DNA of 43,944 nt from an uncultured Haliea sp. (lineage in GTDB: Bacteria; Pseudomonadota; Gammaproteobacteria; Pseudomonadales; Halieaceae). A model generated the notes under the pieces. That model was not told the DNA's origin. It saw only the letters and a list, made by a program, of their open reading frames with translations, and did no database searches. The stretch spans positions 1 to 43,944 of the forward strand of contig CAMYIZ010000075.1 of NCBI GenBank assembly GCA_947258585.1, written 5' to 3'. The position numbers and the translations under genes were made by a program. Numbering within the stretch: position 1 is the first letter of the stretch; each line of letters starts with the position of its first letter. Positions 34,691 through 42,818 of the stretch are shown here, piece after piece.

Positions 34691-34969
34691 ATGATCAAGT
34701 CATTCAAACACAAGGGACTGAAGCGCTTTTTCGAAAGCGGGAGCGCTCGCGGTATTCAGGTCAAACATGAAAAGCGGCTTCGCATGCAGTTGGCGGCGCT
34801 GGATACTGCCAAGGTAATCAATGACTTGGATATTCCCGGATATAAGCTTCACCCTCTCAAGGGTGATAAAAAGGGTATCTGGGCAATTACCGTAAATGGG
34901 AACTGGCGGCTGACGTTTGAATTTTCCGACGGTAATGCCTATCTACTCGATTATGAGGACTACCACTGA
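34691..34969 (+). CDS. higB: HigB-type toxin
   Basis: This 92-residue protein is a typical HigB mRNA interferase: IKSFKHKGLKRFFESGSARGIQ at the start, LHPLKGDKKGIWAITVNGNWRLTFEF in the middle and the ending YLLDYEDYH, matching the family throughout. It would cleave mRNA on the ribosome and be neutralised by HigA. The stop shares one base with the HigA start. No Shine-Dalgarno sequence is seen. Confidence 0.93.
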   Translation: MIKSFKHKGLKRFFESGSARGIQVKHEKRLRMQLAALDTAKVINDLDIPGYKLHPLKGDKKGIWAITVNGNWRLTFEFSDGNAYLLDYEDYH

Positions 34970-35262
34970 TGAAGATGCATAACCCCCCTCATCCTGGCGA
35001 GTTCATTCTGGCGACCTATATGGAGCCTTTTGGCTTAAGCTGCCGTTATCTGGCTGGGCGCCTGGATATATCGCCTTCTACCCTGAGTCGTTTGCTGAAG
35101 CGGCAAAGCGGGATTAGCCCCGAGATGGCGCTGCGTCTTTCCAAGGCATTGGGCCGGACACCTGAAAGCTGGCTCGCGATGCAGGACATGTATGACCTTT
35201 GGGTAGCGAGCAAGAGCGTAAAACTCGACAAGGTGCAGAAAATCGAGCTTGATGCCGCGTGA
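34969..35262 (+). CDS. higA: HigA-type antitoxin
   Basis: This 97-residue protein starts with the HigA/VapI signature NPPHPGEFI, followed by a helix-turn-helix (GLSCRYLAGRLDISPSTLSRLLKR) and the motif ALRLSKALGRTPESWLAMQ. It binds HigB and represses the operon. The frame overlaps higB by one base, so it is translationally coupled. A CGTGAC/GTCACG stem (35258-35276) spans the stop codon, without a T-run. Confidence 0.93.
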   Translation: MKMHNPPHPGEFILATYMEPFGLSCRYLAGRLDISPSTLSRLLKRQSGISPEMALRLSKALGRTPESWLAMQDMYDLWVASKSVKLDKVQKIELDAA

Positions 35263-35485
35263 CCAGAACAGTCACGGTGAAGACTGTATCGCGGCCTCGC
35301 CTTCATTCCGGAGCTGCGCTTTCTTTATGTCTCTGTGGCTCTGTTCTTGGCGCTATTTATAACCGAAAAGCGCCTCCGCGGAGACGCTGTCCGCGGTCGG
35401 GTGAAAAGAATCGTTCGTTTGAGGAGTGCTTGTGCTTTCCTCTTGACATCATCAGCAGCCACAGCGCCGGCCAAGGGAAAACATC

Positions 35486-37963
35486 ATGCTGAACCGTCAC
35501 GCGATCACCTGCACTGTATTCGCAGCAATGCTGGCCAGTCTCGCCGCAACGCCGCAAGCTCATGCTCAGTGGGTTCATCGCTACGCCAAGCTGGATGACT
35601 TTGGTCATCACACCTACCTGGAGCAGCATGAGCTGCCGATTCTTTCCCATGGCCCCGTGGATCCCGCGCCGGCTCCGGACGGTCGCACTCTGGCGTTCGC
35701 CGCGCAGGGCTGGATCTGGCGCCTGGATCTTGCGACGGGGGAGGCGATCCGGCTCACCAGCGGATCCGGTGTGGACAGCCGTCCGCGGTGGTCGCCCGAC
35801 GGCAGCCGCATCGCCCTGGTGCGCGACAGCGGTGCAGATACCGCTATCGTGCTGCTGGAGGTCGCTGGCGGTAGAGAGCAAGTCATTGATACGCCGGCCA
35901 TCGAACTCGATCCGGAATTCTCCGACGACGGCCAGTATCTGTTTTATACCTCCGGTGCCAGCGGCAGCCTCGAGTTACGCCGGCGCCATCTCGCATCCGG
36001 TACCGACGAGACGCTGACCGGGCTGCCCCAGGTGGTCCGCAATGTGCGCAGCCTGGCGGGCGGGTCGGGCATTGTCTACCTGCACGGCAGCGGGGCGCAC
36101 CGCGTACTGCGCGAGCGCGACTTCGTGACGGGTAACGACCGCATCGTCCATGGCGAGACACTGACCTATCGCCTGACCGCCGACACACACCCCAGCCAGC
36201 GACTGATCGTCTACAGCGCCCCGATCGACAACGACTACCACTTGTGGACCATGGACCTGGATGATCCGCGCGTCAGGCATCGCCTGACGGAAGGCAATCC
36301 CTTTGCATTGACGCCGGCATTCAGCGCCAGCGGCGAGTCGATCTACTACGTCGAGCTGGGTGTTCAGCGCCAGTTCCGCCTGATGCGCATTCCCACCTAC
36401 GGCGGCACGCCCGAGATCGTGCCGATCCAGCGCTGGAACTACGGTGAGGCAACCGGGGAACTGGCAGTCGCGGTGAGCGGAGCCGACAAGGCTGCAGTTA
36501 CTGCGCGGGTTTCGATCACTCGCGCCGACGGTCATCCGGTCGCGTTCGCCGGGGATGCGACCTACTTCGATCCCCAGACCGGGCGCCACTATTTCTACGT
36601 CGAAGGCGAGGCATTGTTCGAGCTGCCGGCTGGTCGCTACACGGTGCTTGTTGCGCGCGGCCCGATGGCACCGGTCGCCAGGACCGAAGTGCGCGTAAAG
36701 GCCAACGCCAAAGCCACGACAAAGCTGAATGTCACACCGATCTGGGATGCGCAAGCCGAGGGCTACCTCTCGGCTGATCACCATGTGCATCTCAACGGCG
36801 ATGGCCACCATCGGGCCAGGCACGAGGACGCCCTGCGCCTGCTGGCCGGCGAGGATCTGCAGCAGCTGGCGCCGATGTCATGGAACCAGTGGGAGCGTCG
36901 CATCGACCGCGGTATTCTTGGCCAGGTCTCGGTGCAGGGCGACCGTGTGGTCCATCAGGCCCAGGAAGTCCGTTCTCACTTCCATGGCCATATCGGCCTG
37001 CTGGGTGTGAAGGAACCCTTCGCCCCCTGGTTCTTCGGCCCCCGCAACCCGACCCTGGGCGATCCCGACCTGACCAACGGCGACGTGATCGCCTTCGCGG
37101 ACAAACACGGTGCGTTCCCGGTTTACGTGCATCCGATCGCCGAAGATGGGGATCCCTTCGCCCGGCTTGCAGACAACCCGATTCCGCTGGAACTGGTCTC
37201 CGACGGCGTGCTCGCCGAGCGCCTGGGTATTGAGCTTGTCTGCGCCTGGACCAGTTCCCTGGGAAACGCCCAAGTCTGGTATCGGCTGCTGAACGTGGGC
37301 CGACCGGTCGCGGCCATGTCAGGCACCGACGGTTGGGTGGATTTCCATCGCACGCCCGCCGTGGGCACGGCCCGTACCTACCTGCGAACCAGTGTCGACA
37401 CATCGAGCGAGGCGGTCATCCAGGCCGCCGCGCAAGGCCGCAGCTTTGTCACGACCGGGCCGGCACTGGTGTTCGAGATTGGTGAGGGCGTGCGGCCGGG
37501 CGATGTCGTGGCTCCGGGTCGCCACAGCTGGCAGGCAACGCTCGCCAGCATCACCGACATCGACACGCTGGAGATCGTCCTCAATGGTGCAGTCGTCGAG
37601 CGCATTGGAGGCGTCGCCGCCGGTGAGACCAAAATCTACAGCGGGGAAGTCGATCTGCCAGCGGGCGGCTGGGTCGCCGTCCGCGCCTACGCCAGCGAGC
37701 GCCAGAGCGACGCCTGGCCCAGCATGCACGCCCGGCCATTCGCGCATTCGTCACCGGTCTGGATCGGCGCCATCGGCTCCACCGATCCGGCGGCGAGTGC
37801 GGCTGCGGCCCGCGATTTGCTGCGGGCCATTGATGCCGCCGAGAAACAGGCCCGCGAAGCCTACGGCAAGGTCGAGACCCCGCGCCTCCACGCGCGCTTC
37901 GACGCTGCGCGGGCGCGGCTGGCGGAGCTGTTGGAGTCGACGGGCGGCCCGGTGGGTAGCTAG
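35486..37963 (+). CDS. Exported TolB-propeller / CehA-McbA-type metallohydrolase
   Basis: This 825-residue protein begins with a signal peptide (about 1-27, ending AHA). The N-terminal ~300 residues carry TolB/PD40-like propeller repeats (PAPDGRTLAF, PRWSPDGSRIAL, PEFSDDGQYLFY). The C-terminal half is of the CehA/McbA family, with a PHP-like hydrolase domain: SADHHVHLNGDG around 430-441 and later His/Asp residues (VHPIAEDGD, MSGTDGW). Such enzymes hydrolyse ester or carbamate bonds. It should act in the periplasm. It is a lone gene; the 223-base upstream stretch shows no clear promoter. Confidence 0.85.
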   Translation: MLNRHAITCTVFAAMLASLAATPQAHAQWVHRYAKLDDFGHHTYLEQHELPILSHGPVDPAPAPDGRTLAFAAQGWIWRLDLATGEAIRLTSGSGVDSRPRWSPDGSRIALVRDSGADTAIVLLEVAGGREQVIDTPAIELDPEFSDDGQYLFYTSGASGSLELRRRHLASGTDETLTGLPQVVRNVRSLAGGSGIVYLHGSGAHRVLRERDFVTGNDRIVHGETLTYRLTADTHPSQRLIVYSAPIDNDYHLWTMDLDDPRVRHRLTEGNPFALTPAFSASGESIYYVELGVQRQFRLMRIPTYGGTPEIVPIQRWNYGEATGELAVAVSGADKAAVTARVSITRADGHPVAFAGDATYFDPQTGRHYFYVEGEALFELPAGRYTVLVARGPMAPVARTEVRVKANAKATTKLNVTPIWDAQAEGYLSADHHVHLNGDGHHRARHEDALRLLAGEDLQQLAPMSWNQWERRIDRGILGQVSVQGDRVVHQAQEVRSHFHGHIGLLGVKEPFAPWFFGPRNPTLGDPDLTNGDVIAFADKHGAFPVYVHPIAEDGDPFARLADNPIPLELVSDGVLAERLGIELVCAWTSSLGNAQVWYRLLNVGRPVAAMSGTDGWVDFHRTPAVGTARTYLRTSVDTSSEAVIQAAAQGRSFVTTGPALVFEIGEGVRPGDVVAPGRHSWQATLASITDIDTLEIVLNGAVVERIGGVAAGETKIYSGEVDLPAGGWVAVRAYASERQSDAWPSMHARPFAHSSPVWIGAIGSTDPAASAAAARDLLRAIDAAEKQAREAYGKVETPRLHARFDAARARLAELLESTGGPVGS

Positions 37964-37965
37964 CG

Positions 37966-38100
37966 TAAACCGGTGCCGGTCATCATTCCCGACCCCGGCA
38001 AGAATACCTCCTTAGGGAGCAAGAACGGCGGCGTCTGGACACTGGAGTGCGGCTTCACGGCGCCACATTAATCATCACCTTCCCCCCGCGTCCTCCCCTG
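37966..38100 (+). repeat. Collapsed copy of sequence from 38896-39445
   Basis: Three blocks align in order with the region beyond the toxin-antitoxin pair. 37966-38020 resembles 38896-38950 (leader of the NTF2-like gene), 38021-38050 resembles 39131-39160 (inside that gene; AACGG then GTCTGGAC-CTGGAGTGC) and 38055-38100 resembles 39400-39445 (end of the oxidoreductase gene; CACATT, then ACCTTCCCCC and CGCGTCC). Two internal deletions removed most of the rest. The copy is non-coding. Confidence 0.75.
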
Positions 38101-38144
38101 ACGGCTGCGACGGCCCTTCTTACGAGCCGGTGCTGCGCATTTTT

Positions 38145-38444
38145 TCATTCGAGCTCATCAGCCCGAATTAATTCGCTGCCACGCAGAACTGTAAGCACTG
38201 AAATTTTTTGCGCTTGGATGTCAACGCGGTAAATAACCCGATACGCTCCATAAATGATTTCACGAATTCGCTCTATGTTGACTTCAGGAACAACTCGTCC
38301 GCTCATTGGGTGTGGCTTCAGACGTTCAACCGATTCAAAAAGTCCTTGTATCCAGGACTCCGCAGCTGACGGTTTATCCATCGCGATATAGCTGGCAATG
38401 TCCCCGGCTCTTTCCAATGCGAGCGGCGACCACTCAAGCATCAT
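38145..38444 (-). CDS. ParE/RelE-family toxin
   Basis: This 99-residue protein is a ParE/RelE-superfamily toxin: EWSPLALERAGDIASYIA at the N-terminus, SVERLKPHPMSGRVVPEV in the middle and REIIYGAYRVIYRVD near the end. ParE members poison gyrase, while RelE members cut mRNA; the sequence looks more like ParE. It overlaps the antitoxin by 11 bases and is read after it, the usual order for YefM/Phd-linked modules. Confidence 0.9.
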   Translation of the reverse strand: MMLEWSPLALERAGDIASYIAMDKPSAAESWIQGLFESVERLKPHPMSGRVVPEVNIERIREIIYGAYRVIYRVDIQAQKISVLTVLRGSELIRADELE

Positions 38445-38724
38445 GCCGGCGCAGTTTCTTTAGTATCCGATCCTTTGCCTCTGCATGGGAAATGCCTTCT
38501 CCCGCTTCGATTTGCGCTTCAGCCCGGTAGATATCTTCGAGTAACTCCAGACGTTGCTGCATCTTTTGATATTCATGCACTCCAACCAGAACAGCTACGC
38601 CACGGCCGCGCTGGGTCAGTACCATGGGCCGATGGGTCTCATTGATCTGCTTTATAAAGGATGCTATCCCCGCCCGGAAATCGGACAGAGGGCGAATATC
38701 TTCATCAACTCTGAATTTAGTCAT
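38434..38724 (-). CDS. Phd/YefM-family antitoxin
   Basis: This 96-residue protein has the Phd/YefM fold: an N-terminal DNA-binding part (VDEDIRPLSDFRAGIASFIKQI), RPMVLTQRGRGVAVLVGVHEYQKM, and an acidic helical C-terminal tail that wraps the toxin. It is the first gene of the pair, with the operator 38730-38765 directly upstream. Together with ParE it forms a self-regulated stability module. Confidence 0.93.
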   Translation of the reverse strand: MTKFRVDEDIRPLSDFRAGIASFIKQINETHRPMVLTQRGRGVAVLVGVHEYQKMQQRLELLEDIYRAEAQIEAGEGISHAEAKDRILKKLRRHDA

Positions 38725-38729
38725 TTCAC

Positions 38730-38765
38730 TTCAACCGTACGTTCAACTGTACTGAAAAGTGTACT
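38730..38765 (-). promoter_or_regulatory. YefM-type operator of three 12-bp repeats
   Basis: Three head-to-tail 12-mers, TTCAACCGTACG, TTCAACTGTACT and GAAAAGTGTACT, each contain a palindromic GTAC (38737, 38749, 38761), exactly 12 bases apart. The known YefM-YoeB operator uses TGTACA cores with a 12-bp centre-to-centre distance, so this matches in motif and spacing. It abuts the antitoxin start codon. Confidence 0.75.
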
Positions 38766-38820
38766 CCTGTGAGAATAAACGCGCAATTCCGGCAGAAACC
38801 GGAGGCACATGACAGCGCAA

Positions 38821-38852
38821 GCATGTGAGCTTTTGTAGTGATTTGGTACGTC
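38821..38852. repeat. Two-part motif shared with 33419-33450
   Basis: GCATGTGAG and TTGGTACGTC, in the same order and spacing as at 33419-33450. It lies about 55 bases beyond the antitoxin operator, on the outer edge of the ParE/YefM block. Confidence 0.45.
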
Positions 38853-38954
38853 AATACAGTCGCATTTATCACCTTATCCCGGCAATGGTAGAGTGAACCA
38901 GAGCCGGTCACTGCTTCCGACCCTGACAATAATATCTCCCAGCGGAGCCAAATC

Positions 38955-39380
38955 ATGCCCACAAAACAACAGATCGACCACGCCATCAACGAGCATTTCG
39001 AGGCCTGGAACGCCCAGGACCAGGCGCGCTGGTCAGCGAATTTCGCGGACGATATTGTCTTCGAGGACCCTTACGGCGGGCTTACCAAGGAAGGCCCGCA
39101 GGCGGTCCGGGAGAGCTGGGAAAACACCTTCAAGAACGGTGACGTCTGGACCCTGGAGTGCCTGCTGAAGCAGGTATGCCTGGATCAGGCGGCCCTGGTG
39201 GTGCGCTCCACCGGTACCTTCAATGGCCAGCCGGTGGTGGTGGAGGGGATCGAGATCTATACCGTGAATGACAACGGCAAGGTCTGTCACGTGCGCACCT
39301 ATTTCAACCCGCCAGAAGGCGTGGAGCTGGATCCGTACTTTTCCCACCAGTCGCCCAAGGATGTGGACCTGGCGGATTAA
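38955..39380 (+). CDS. NTF2-like / SnoaL-type protein
   Basis: This 141-residue protein fits the SnoaL/NTF2-like cone fold: an N-terminal helix (INEHFEAWNAQDQARWSANF), DDIVFEDPYGG, then strands ending YTVNDNGKVCHVRTYFNP. Family members are isomerases, hydrolases or ligand binders, and the substrate here is unknown. The ATG is preceded by AGCGGAG. Part of its leader and coding sequence is echoed in the collapsed copy at 37966-38100. Confidence 0.85.
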   Translation: MPTKQQIDHAINEHFEAWNAQDQARWSANFADDIVFEDPYGGLTKEGPQAVRESWENTFKNGDVWTLECLLKQVCLDQAALVVRSTGTFNGQPVVVEGIEIYTVNDNGKVCHVRTYFNPPEGVELDPYFSHQSPKDVDLAD

Positions 39381-39404
39381 CCCGCCGCGCCCTGAAGCGC
39401 CGCA

Positions 39405-40520
39405 CTAAGGCAGCACATTCACCACCACCTTCCCCCGCGTCCGCCCCCGTTCCACATAGCGGATCGCGTCGGGTACTTGCTGCAGGGTAAAGCGTTGATC
39501 GATGGCGGAAGTGAGCTGGCCGGCCTCGGCGTAGCTGGCCAGCGCAGCCAGGTCATCGGCGTTGGCCCTGGCGAGTATCGATTCCAGTCGCTGCGAGGCG
39601 AAGGGAGCGCGCAGCGCGGCCTGCAGCGGCCCGACCAGCGGGCCCCACCAGGGGTTCATCTGCATGGTCCCGACCATGACCAAGACCCCGTCGGGCTCGG
39701 TGACATCGAGCAGGGCGGACAGGGAGTGGTTGCCGACGATGTCGATGATGGCATCGTAGCGGGTGTCGCCACGGGTAAAGTCCTGTTGGGTGTAGTCGAT
39801 TACCTGGTCGGCACCGAGCTCGCGCACCAGTTCCGCGTTGCGGCCGCTGTTGACTGCGATGACCGTCGCGCCCATGGCCTTGGCGAGCTGCACCGCGTAG
39901 CTGCCGACACCGCCGGAAGCGCCGTTGATCAGCACCCGTTGGCCCGGCTGCACTTGTGCCTTGTCGCGCAGCGCCTGCAGGGCGGTGATCGCCGCCACCG
40001 GCATGGCGGCGGCCTGTTCGAAGCTGAGGTTTGCCGGTTTCAGCGCAATGCTCCCGGTTTCACTGCGCACGAGGTATTCGGCGAAGGCGCCATTGGCAAC
40101 GCCAAATACTTCATCGCCGGGCTCGAACAGCGTCACTCCCGTGCCTACAGCCTCCACCACGCCGGCAAAGTCGGCGCCGGCGCCCGGTGACTGCGGCGCA
40201 TTGAAGCCGTTGACCAGCCGCAGCAGGTAGGGGGTGCCGTGGAGGAAGTGCTTGTCCAGCGGGTTCACGGACGCCGCGTGCACCCGCACCAGTACCTGGT
40301 TTTCCGTCAGCTCGGGCCTGGCGATGGTCTCCAGCGTGAGGACATCGGCCTCACCGTAGCAGCGCTGCATGATGGCCGCGAAGCCTGCAGCGCCTTGCGC
40401 CAGCGGCGGCGCCGGCTCGCAGGGTGCGTCGTGGCTGATCACCAGTGCCAGCGCTCCCAGCGCCAGCAGGGCTGTGGCGCAGAGTCCGGCCAGTATCTTG
40501 GCTATGAGTCTTTTGTACAC
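39405..40520 (-). CDS. Zinc-independent MDR oxidoreductase (quinone oxidoreductase-like), membrane-anchored
   Basis: This 371-residue protein is a medium-chain dehydrogenase/reductase of the quinone-oxidoreductase type: VRVHAASVNPLDKHFLHG, GADFAGVVEAVG, and the NAD(P)H-binding GASGGVGSYAVQLAKAMGA. The zinc ligands of alcohol dehydrogenases are absent. GTG 40520 was chosen because GGGAA precedes it and because the next ~20 residues form an N-terminal hydrophobic segment (about 5-25), which most relatives lack and which may anchor the enzyme in the membrane. A longer in-frame start at 40814 gives low-complexity sequence and is unlikely. Confidence 0.88.
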   Translation of the reverse strand: MYKRLIAKILAGLCATALLALGALALVISHDAPCEPAPPLAQGAAGFAAIMQRCYGEADVLTLETIARPELTENQVLVRVHAASVNPLDKHFLHGTPYLLRLVNGFNAPQSPGAGADFAGVVEAVGTGVTLFEPGDEVFGVANGAFAEYLVRSETGSIALKPANLSFEQAAAMPVAAITALQALRDKAQVQPGQRVLINGASGGVGSYAVQLAKAMGATVIAVNSGRNAELVRELGADQVIDYTQQDFTRGDTRYDAIIDIVGNHSLSALLDVTEPDGVLVMVGTMQMNPWWGPLVGPLQAALRAPFASQRLESILARANADDLAALASYAEAGQLTSAIDQRFTLQQVPDAIRYVERGRTRGKVVVNVLP

Positions 40521-40877
40521 GTCAGATTCCCGGATAGTGGTCCAGGGAAGACTGTCTACGGGCAAGGGCCACACTGCAAGGTTTTTACGATAAATGGCAG
40601 GCCCGGTGCGTTGAGCTGCCTCCCACACACCGGGGCTTGTGGTGGCTGCGTCCCTCCGCTTGCGCCATTTCCCGGCGTGTCCGCGGACGTGGGGCGCCTT
40701 CAGCTGCGGCGAGGTTTGCAGGCCTGTTGGAAGAGGATGGTGGAGCGTGGACGGAAGATTGGCATCGGGTTCTTGTCGCTGATCCCGCCATGCGCGCTTG
40801 AACCGGGCGAGCATGGCTCCTACGCTGGTAGAACCACAGTATGATCAAGGAATCCATGCCTGGATCACGGAGGCGGC
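40521..40877. other. Divergent intergenic region, no gene seen
   Basis: This 357-base stretch lies between the divergently transcribed oxidoreductase and MFS transporter genes and probably holds promoters for both. No clear -35/-10 pair, repeat or small gene stands out. Frames through it are Arg/Pro-rich and lack ribosome-binding sites. Confidence 0.5.
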
Positions 40878-42170
40878 ATGAAGTCTGTTTCCAGCACAGG
40901 ATTTGCGCTGTTTGGTGCAGCGCTGATCGCGATCAGCTACGGGCTCGCGCGCTTCGCCTTTGGGCTGTTCGTCCCCCCGATCCGCGTCGAGCTGGCGCTG
41001 ACGCCGGACCTCATCGGCATCATCGGCGCGCTGCCGCTGGTCAGTTTCCTGCTGGCTACGCTGGTGGCGCCGTTCGCCGCCGACCGGCTCGGTGCCCGCA
41101 ACACGGCGGCTTTGTCCGCTGCGTTCGGCGCCGGCGGCCTGGCGCTGATCAGCCAGGCAACCGGCGCGCAATCCCTGGGTGTGGGCGTCTTCGCCTGCGG
41201 GATCTGCACGGGCCTGATGATGCCGGCCCTCACTGCCGCGATGCAGGCGCTGGTGGAACGCTCGTTGCACGGGCGCGTGAGCGCGGTAATGAATGCGGGG
41301 ACCAGTATCGGCGTATTCGTGGCTGTGCCGGCGGTGCTAGTGTTGGCCAATGCCTGGCGTTTGGCCTACCTGTCCTTTGCCGTACTGGCCGCGCTCGGGG
41401 TGCTGGCCGCGTGGTACCTGCTTCCCTCGGTGTCGCGGATTGTGCCGTCGGATGCCGCGCCGCCTCCGCGCATCAGTGTCCTGCAATGGTCGCGCCTGTT
41501 TCGGGTCGCGCTGTTTGCCTTCGTGATGGGCTTCGTCTCCGCCGCCTACTGGATATTTGCGCCCGATCTGGCGATTACCCTGGGTGCCCTGCCGGCTGGC
41601 GCCACCGGCTGGCTGTGGCTGGCGGTGGGTATCGCCGGTCTCGGCGGTGCAGTGGTGGCGGATCTGGCTGATCGCAACAATCCAGCCATCACCCACGCCC
41701 TGATGCTGATGATGTTGTCCGCAAGTCTCGCCTTGCTCGCGGCCAGCCCCGGTCAGTTGCTGCTGGCAGTGTTTTCCGCGCTGGTCTTCGGCCTCGCGTA
41801 CATGAGCCTGACCGGGCTCTACCTGATGACCAGCATTCGCCTGTTGCCGGGGCGGCTGTCCATGGGGCCGGTACTGCCATTCATGGCGGTAGCGCTGGGG
41901 CAGGCCACGGGTTCGGCCCTGGTCGGCGCGCTGGTGAAGACATTCGGCTACGCTGATGCCTTTGCCATGTTCTCCGCGATCGGCATCCTGGTGGCACTGC
42001 TGTCGCCCCTGTACCCGCGCTATATCGACTTTGACGCCGAGGAGGTGGAAGCGATCGAGACCGGCCTGCAGGCGGCTTACGATTACCAGCTGCGGGGCGA
42101 GGACGGCGAACCGCTGCAGCTGATCACGGGTGACGAGGAAAACCCGGGCGGTCACGAAAAACCCGAGTAA
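40878..42170 (+). CDS. MFS transporter (CynX/NimT-like)
   Basis: This 430-residue protein has about twelve hydrophobic segments and the loop motif between helices 2 and 3 (APFAADRLGARNTA) of the major facilitator superfamily. It resembles CynX/NimT- and YbfB-like members. A GGAGG lies five bases before the ATG. The C-terminus ends in an acidic cytoplasmic tail (about 385-430). The substrate is unknown; a drug or organic-acid exporter is possible. Confidence 0.9.
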   Translation: MKSVSSTGFALFGAALIAISYGLARFAFGLFVPPIRVELALTPDLIGIIGALPLVSFLLATLVAPFAADRLGARNTAALSAAFGAGGLALISQATGAQSLGVGVFACGICTGLMMPALTAAMQALVERSLHGRVSAVMNAGTSIGVFVAVPAVLVLANAWRLAYLSFAVLAALGVLAAWYLLPSVSRIVPSDAAPPPRISVLQWSRLFRVALFAFVMGFVSAAYWIFAPDLAITLGALPAGATGWLWLAVGIAGLGGAVVADLADRNNPAITHALMLMMLSASLALLAASPGQLLLAVFSALVFGLAYMSLTGLYLMTSIRLLPGRLSMGPVLPFMAVALGQATGSALVGALVKTFGYADAFAMFSAIGILVALLSPLYPRYIDFDAEEVEAIETGLQAAYDYQLRGEDGEPLQLITGDEENPGGHEKPE

Positions 42171-42219
42171 TCGGAGTATCATTGGCATTTCCCAACCCGC
42201 AGCCAAGGAGACCCGCCGC

Positions 42220-42585
42220 GTGGCCTACGATTTGACCGGCAAAATCAAGCTCATTCAGGAACCGCAGACCTTCAACAGTGGCTTTACCAAGCGCGAGATG
42301 GTGGTCATCGTCGAGGACGGCAAGTATCCGCAGGAGATCAATCTGGAATTCGTGCAGGACAAGATCGCCCTGCTGGACGGCCTGCAGCCGGGGCAGGAAG
42401 TCACGGTCACCTTCGACATTCGTGGCCGGGAATACAACGGGCGCTATTTCAATAATCTGCAGGGCTGGAAGATTGCCGCCGCCGATACCGCATCCGCCCC
42501 CGCGCCGGAATATGAAAGTTACCAGCAGGGCATGCCCGGCCAGGACGGGGATCCGGGCTATGGGGATGACGATATCCCGTTTTGA
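42220..42585 (+). CDS. DUF3127 protein with SSB-like C-terminal tip
   Basis: This 121-residue protein is of the DUF3127 family (YDLTGKIKLIQEPQTFNSGFTKREMVV, QDKIALLDGLQPGQEVTVTFDIRGREYNG, FNNLQGWKI), probably an OB-like small beta fold. After a flexible acidic/Gly/Pro/Gln tail it ends in DDDIPF. That hexapeptide is the C-terminal tip of bacterial single-stranded DNA-binding protein, which recruits repair and replication enzymes. The start is GTG 42220, with AAGGAG nine bases upstream. It is a stand-alone gene 49 bases after the transporter. Confidence 0.88.
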   Translation: MAYDLTGKIKLIQEPQTFNSGFTKREMVVIVEDGKYPQEINLEFVQDKIALLDGLQPGQEVTVTFDIRGREYNGRYFNNLQGWKIAAADTASAPAPEYESYQQGMPGQDGDPGYGDDDIPF

Positions 42586-42703
42586 GGTGAGTGCAGCGCT
42601 CGCGGGTCGACATGGCGACAATGGCCCACGTTGATTACGGTCATCACCGGCTCATCGATTGCACGCATGATCCGGTAGACCGCTGACCAGCACGACAGCG
42701 TTC

Positions 42704-42731
42704 TTGACCTACCATCCCAATCCGCTATTCT
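42704..42731 (+). promoter_or_regulatory. Probable promoter of the N-formylglutamate amidohydrolase-like gene
   Basis: TTGACC (42704-42709) and TATTCT (42726-42731) are separated by 16 bases. A GGTTC/GAACC inverted repeat (42744-42760) follows and could be an operator or an mRNA stem. The rest of the 233-base gap after the DUF3127 gene shows nothing. Confidence 0.55.
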
Positions 42732-42818
42732 GCGTGCTCGTGTGGTTCACGTGACGAACCGGGCATTTGATATCCAGCTTGTGCGCCCGCATTTTGCAAA
42801 GCACTAAAGAGGTGGCCC

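Noticed and set aside
31630-35262. Superintegron cassette array
   Set aside because: Toxin-antitoxin cassettes with recurrent sequence look integron-like, but there is no integrase gene in the window, the recurrent sequence is a coding 3' end and no attC-like paired GTTRRRY/RYYYAAC sites were found.
38730-38765. CRISPR-like short repeats
   Set aside because: The 12-bp units are adjacent without spacers and fit an antitoxin operator.
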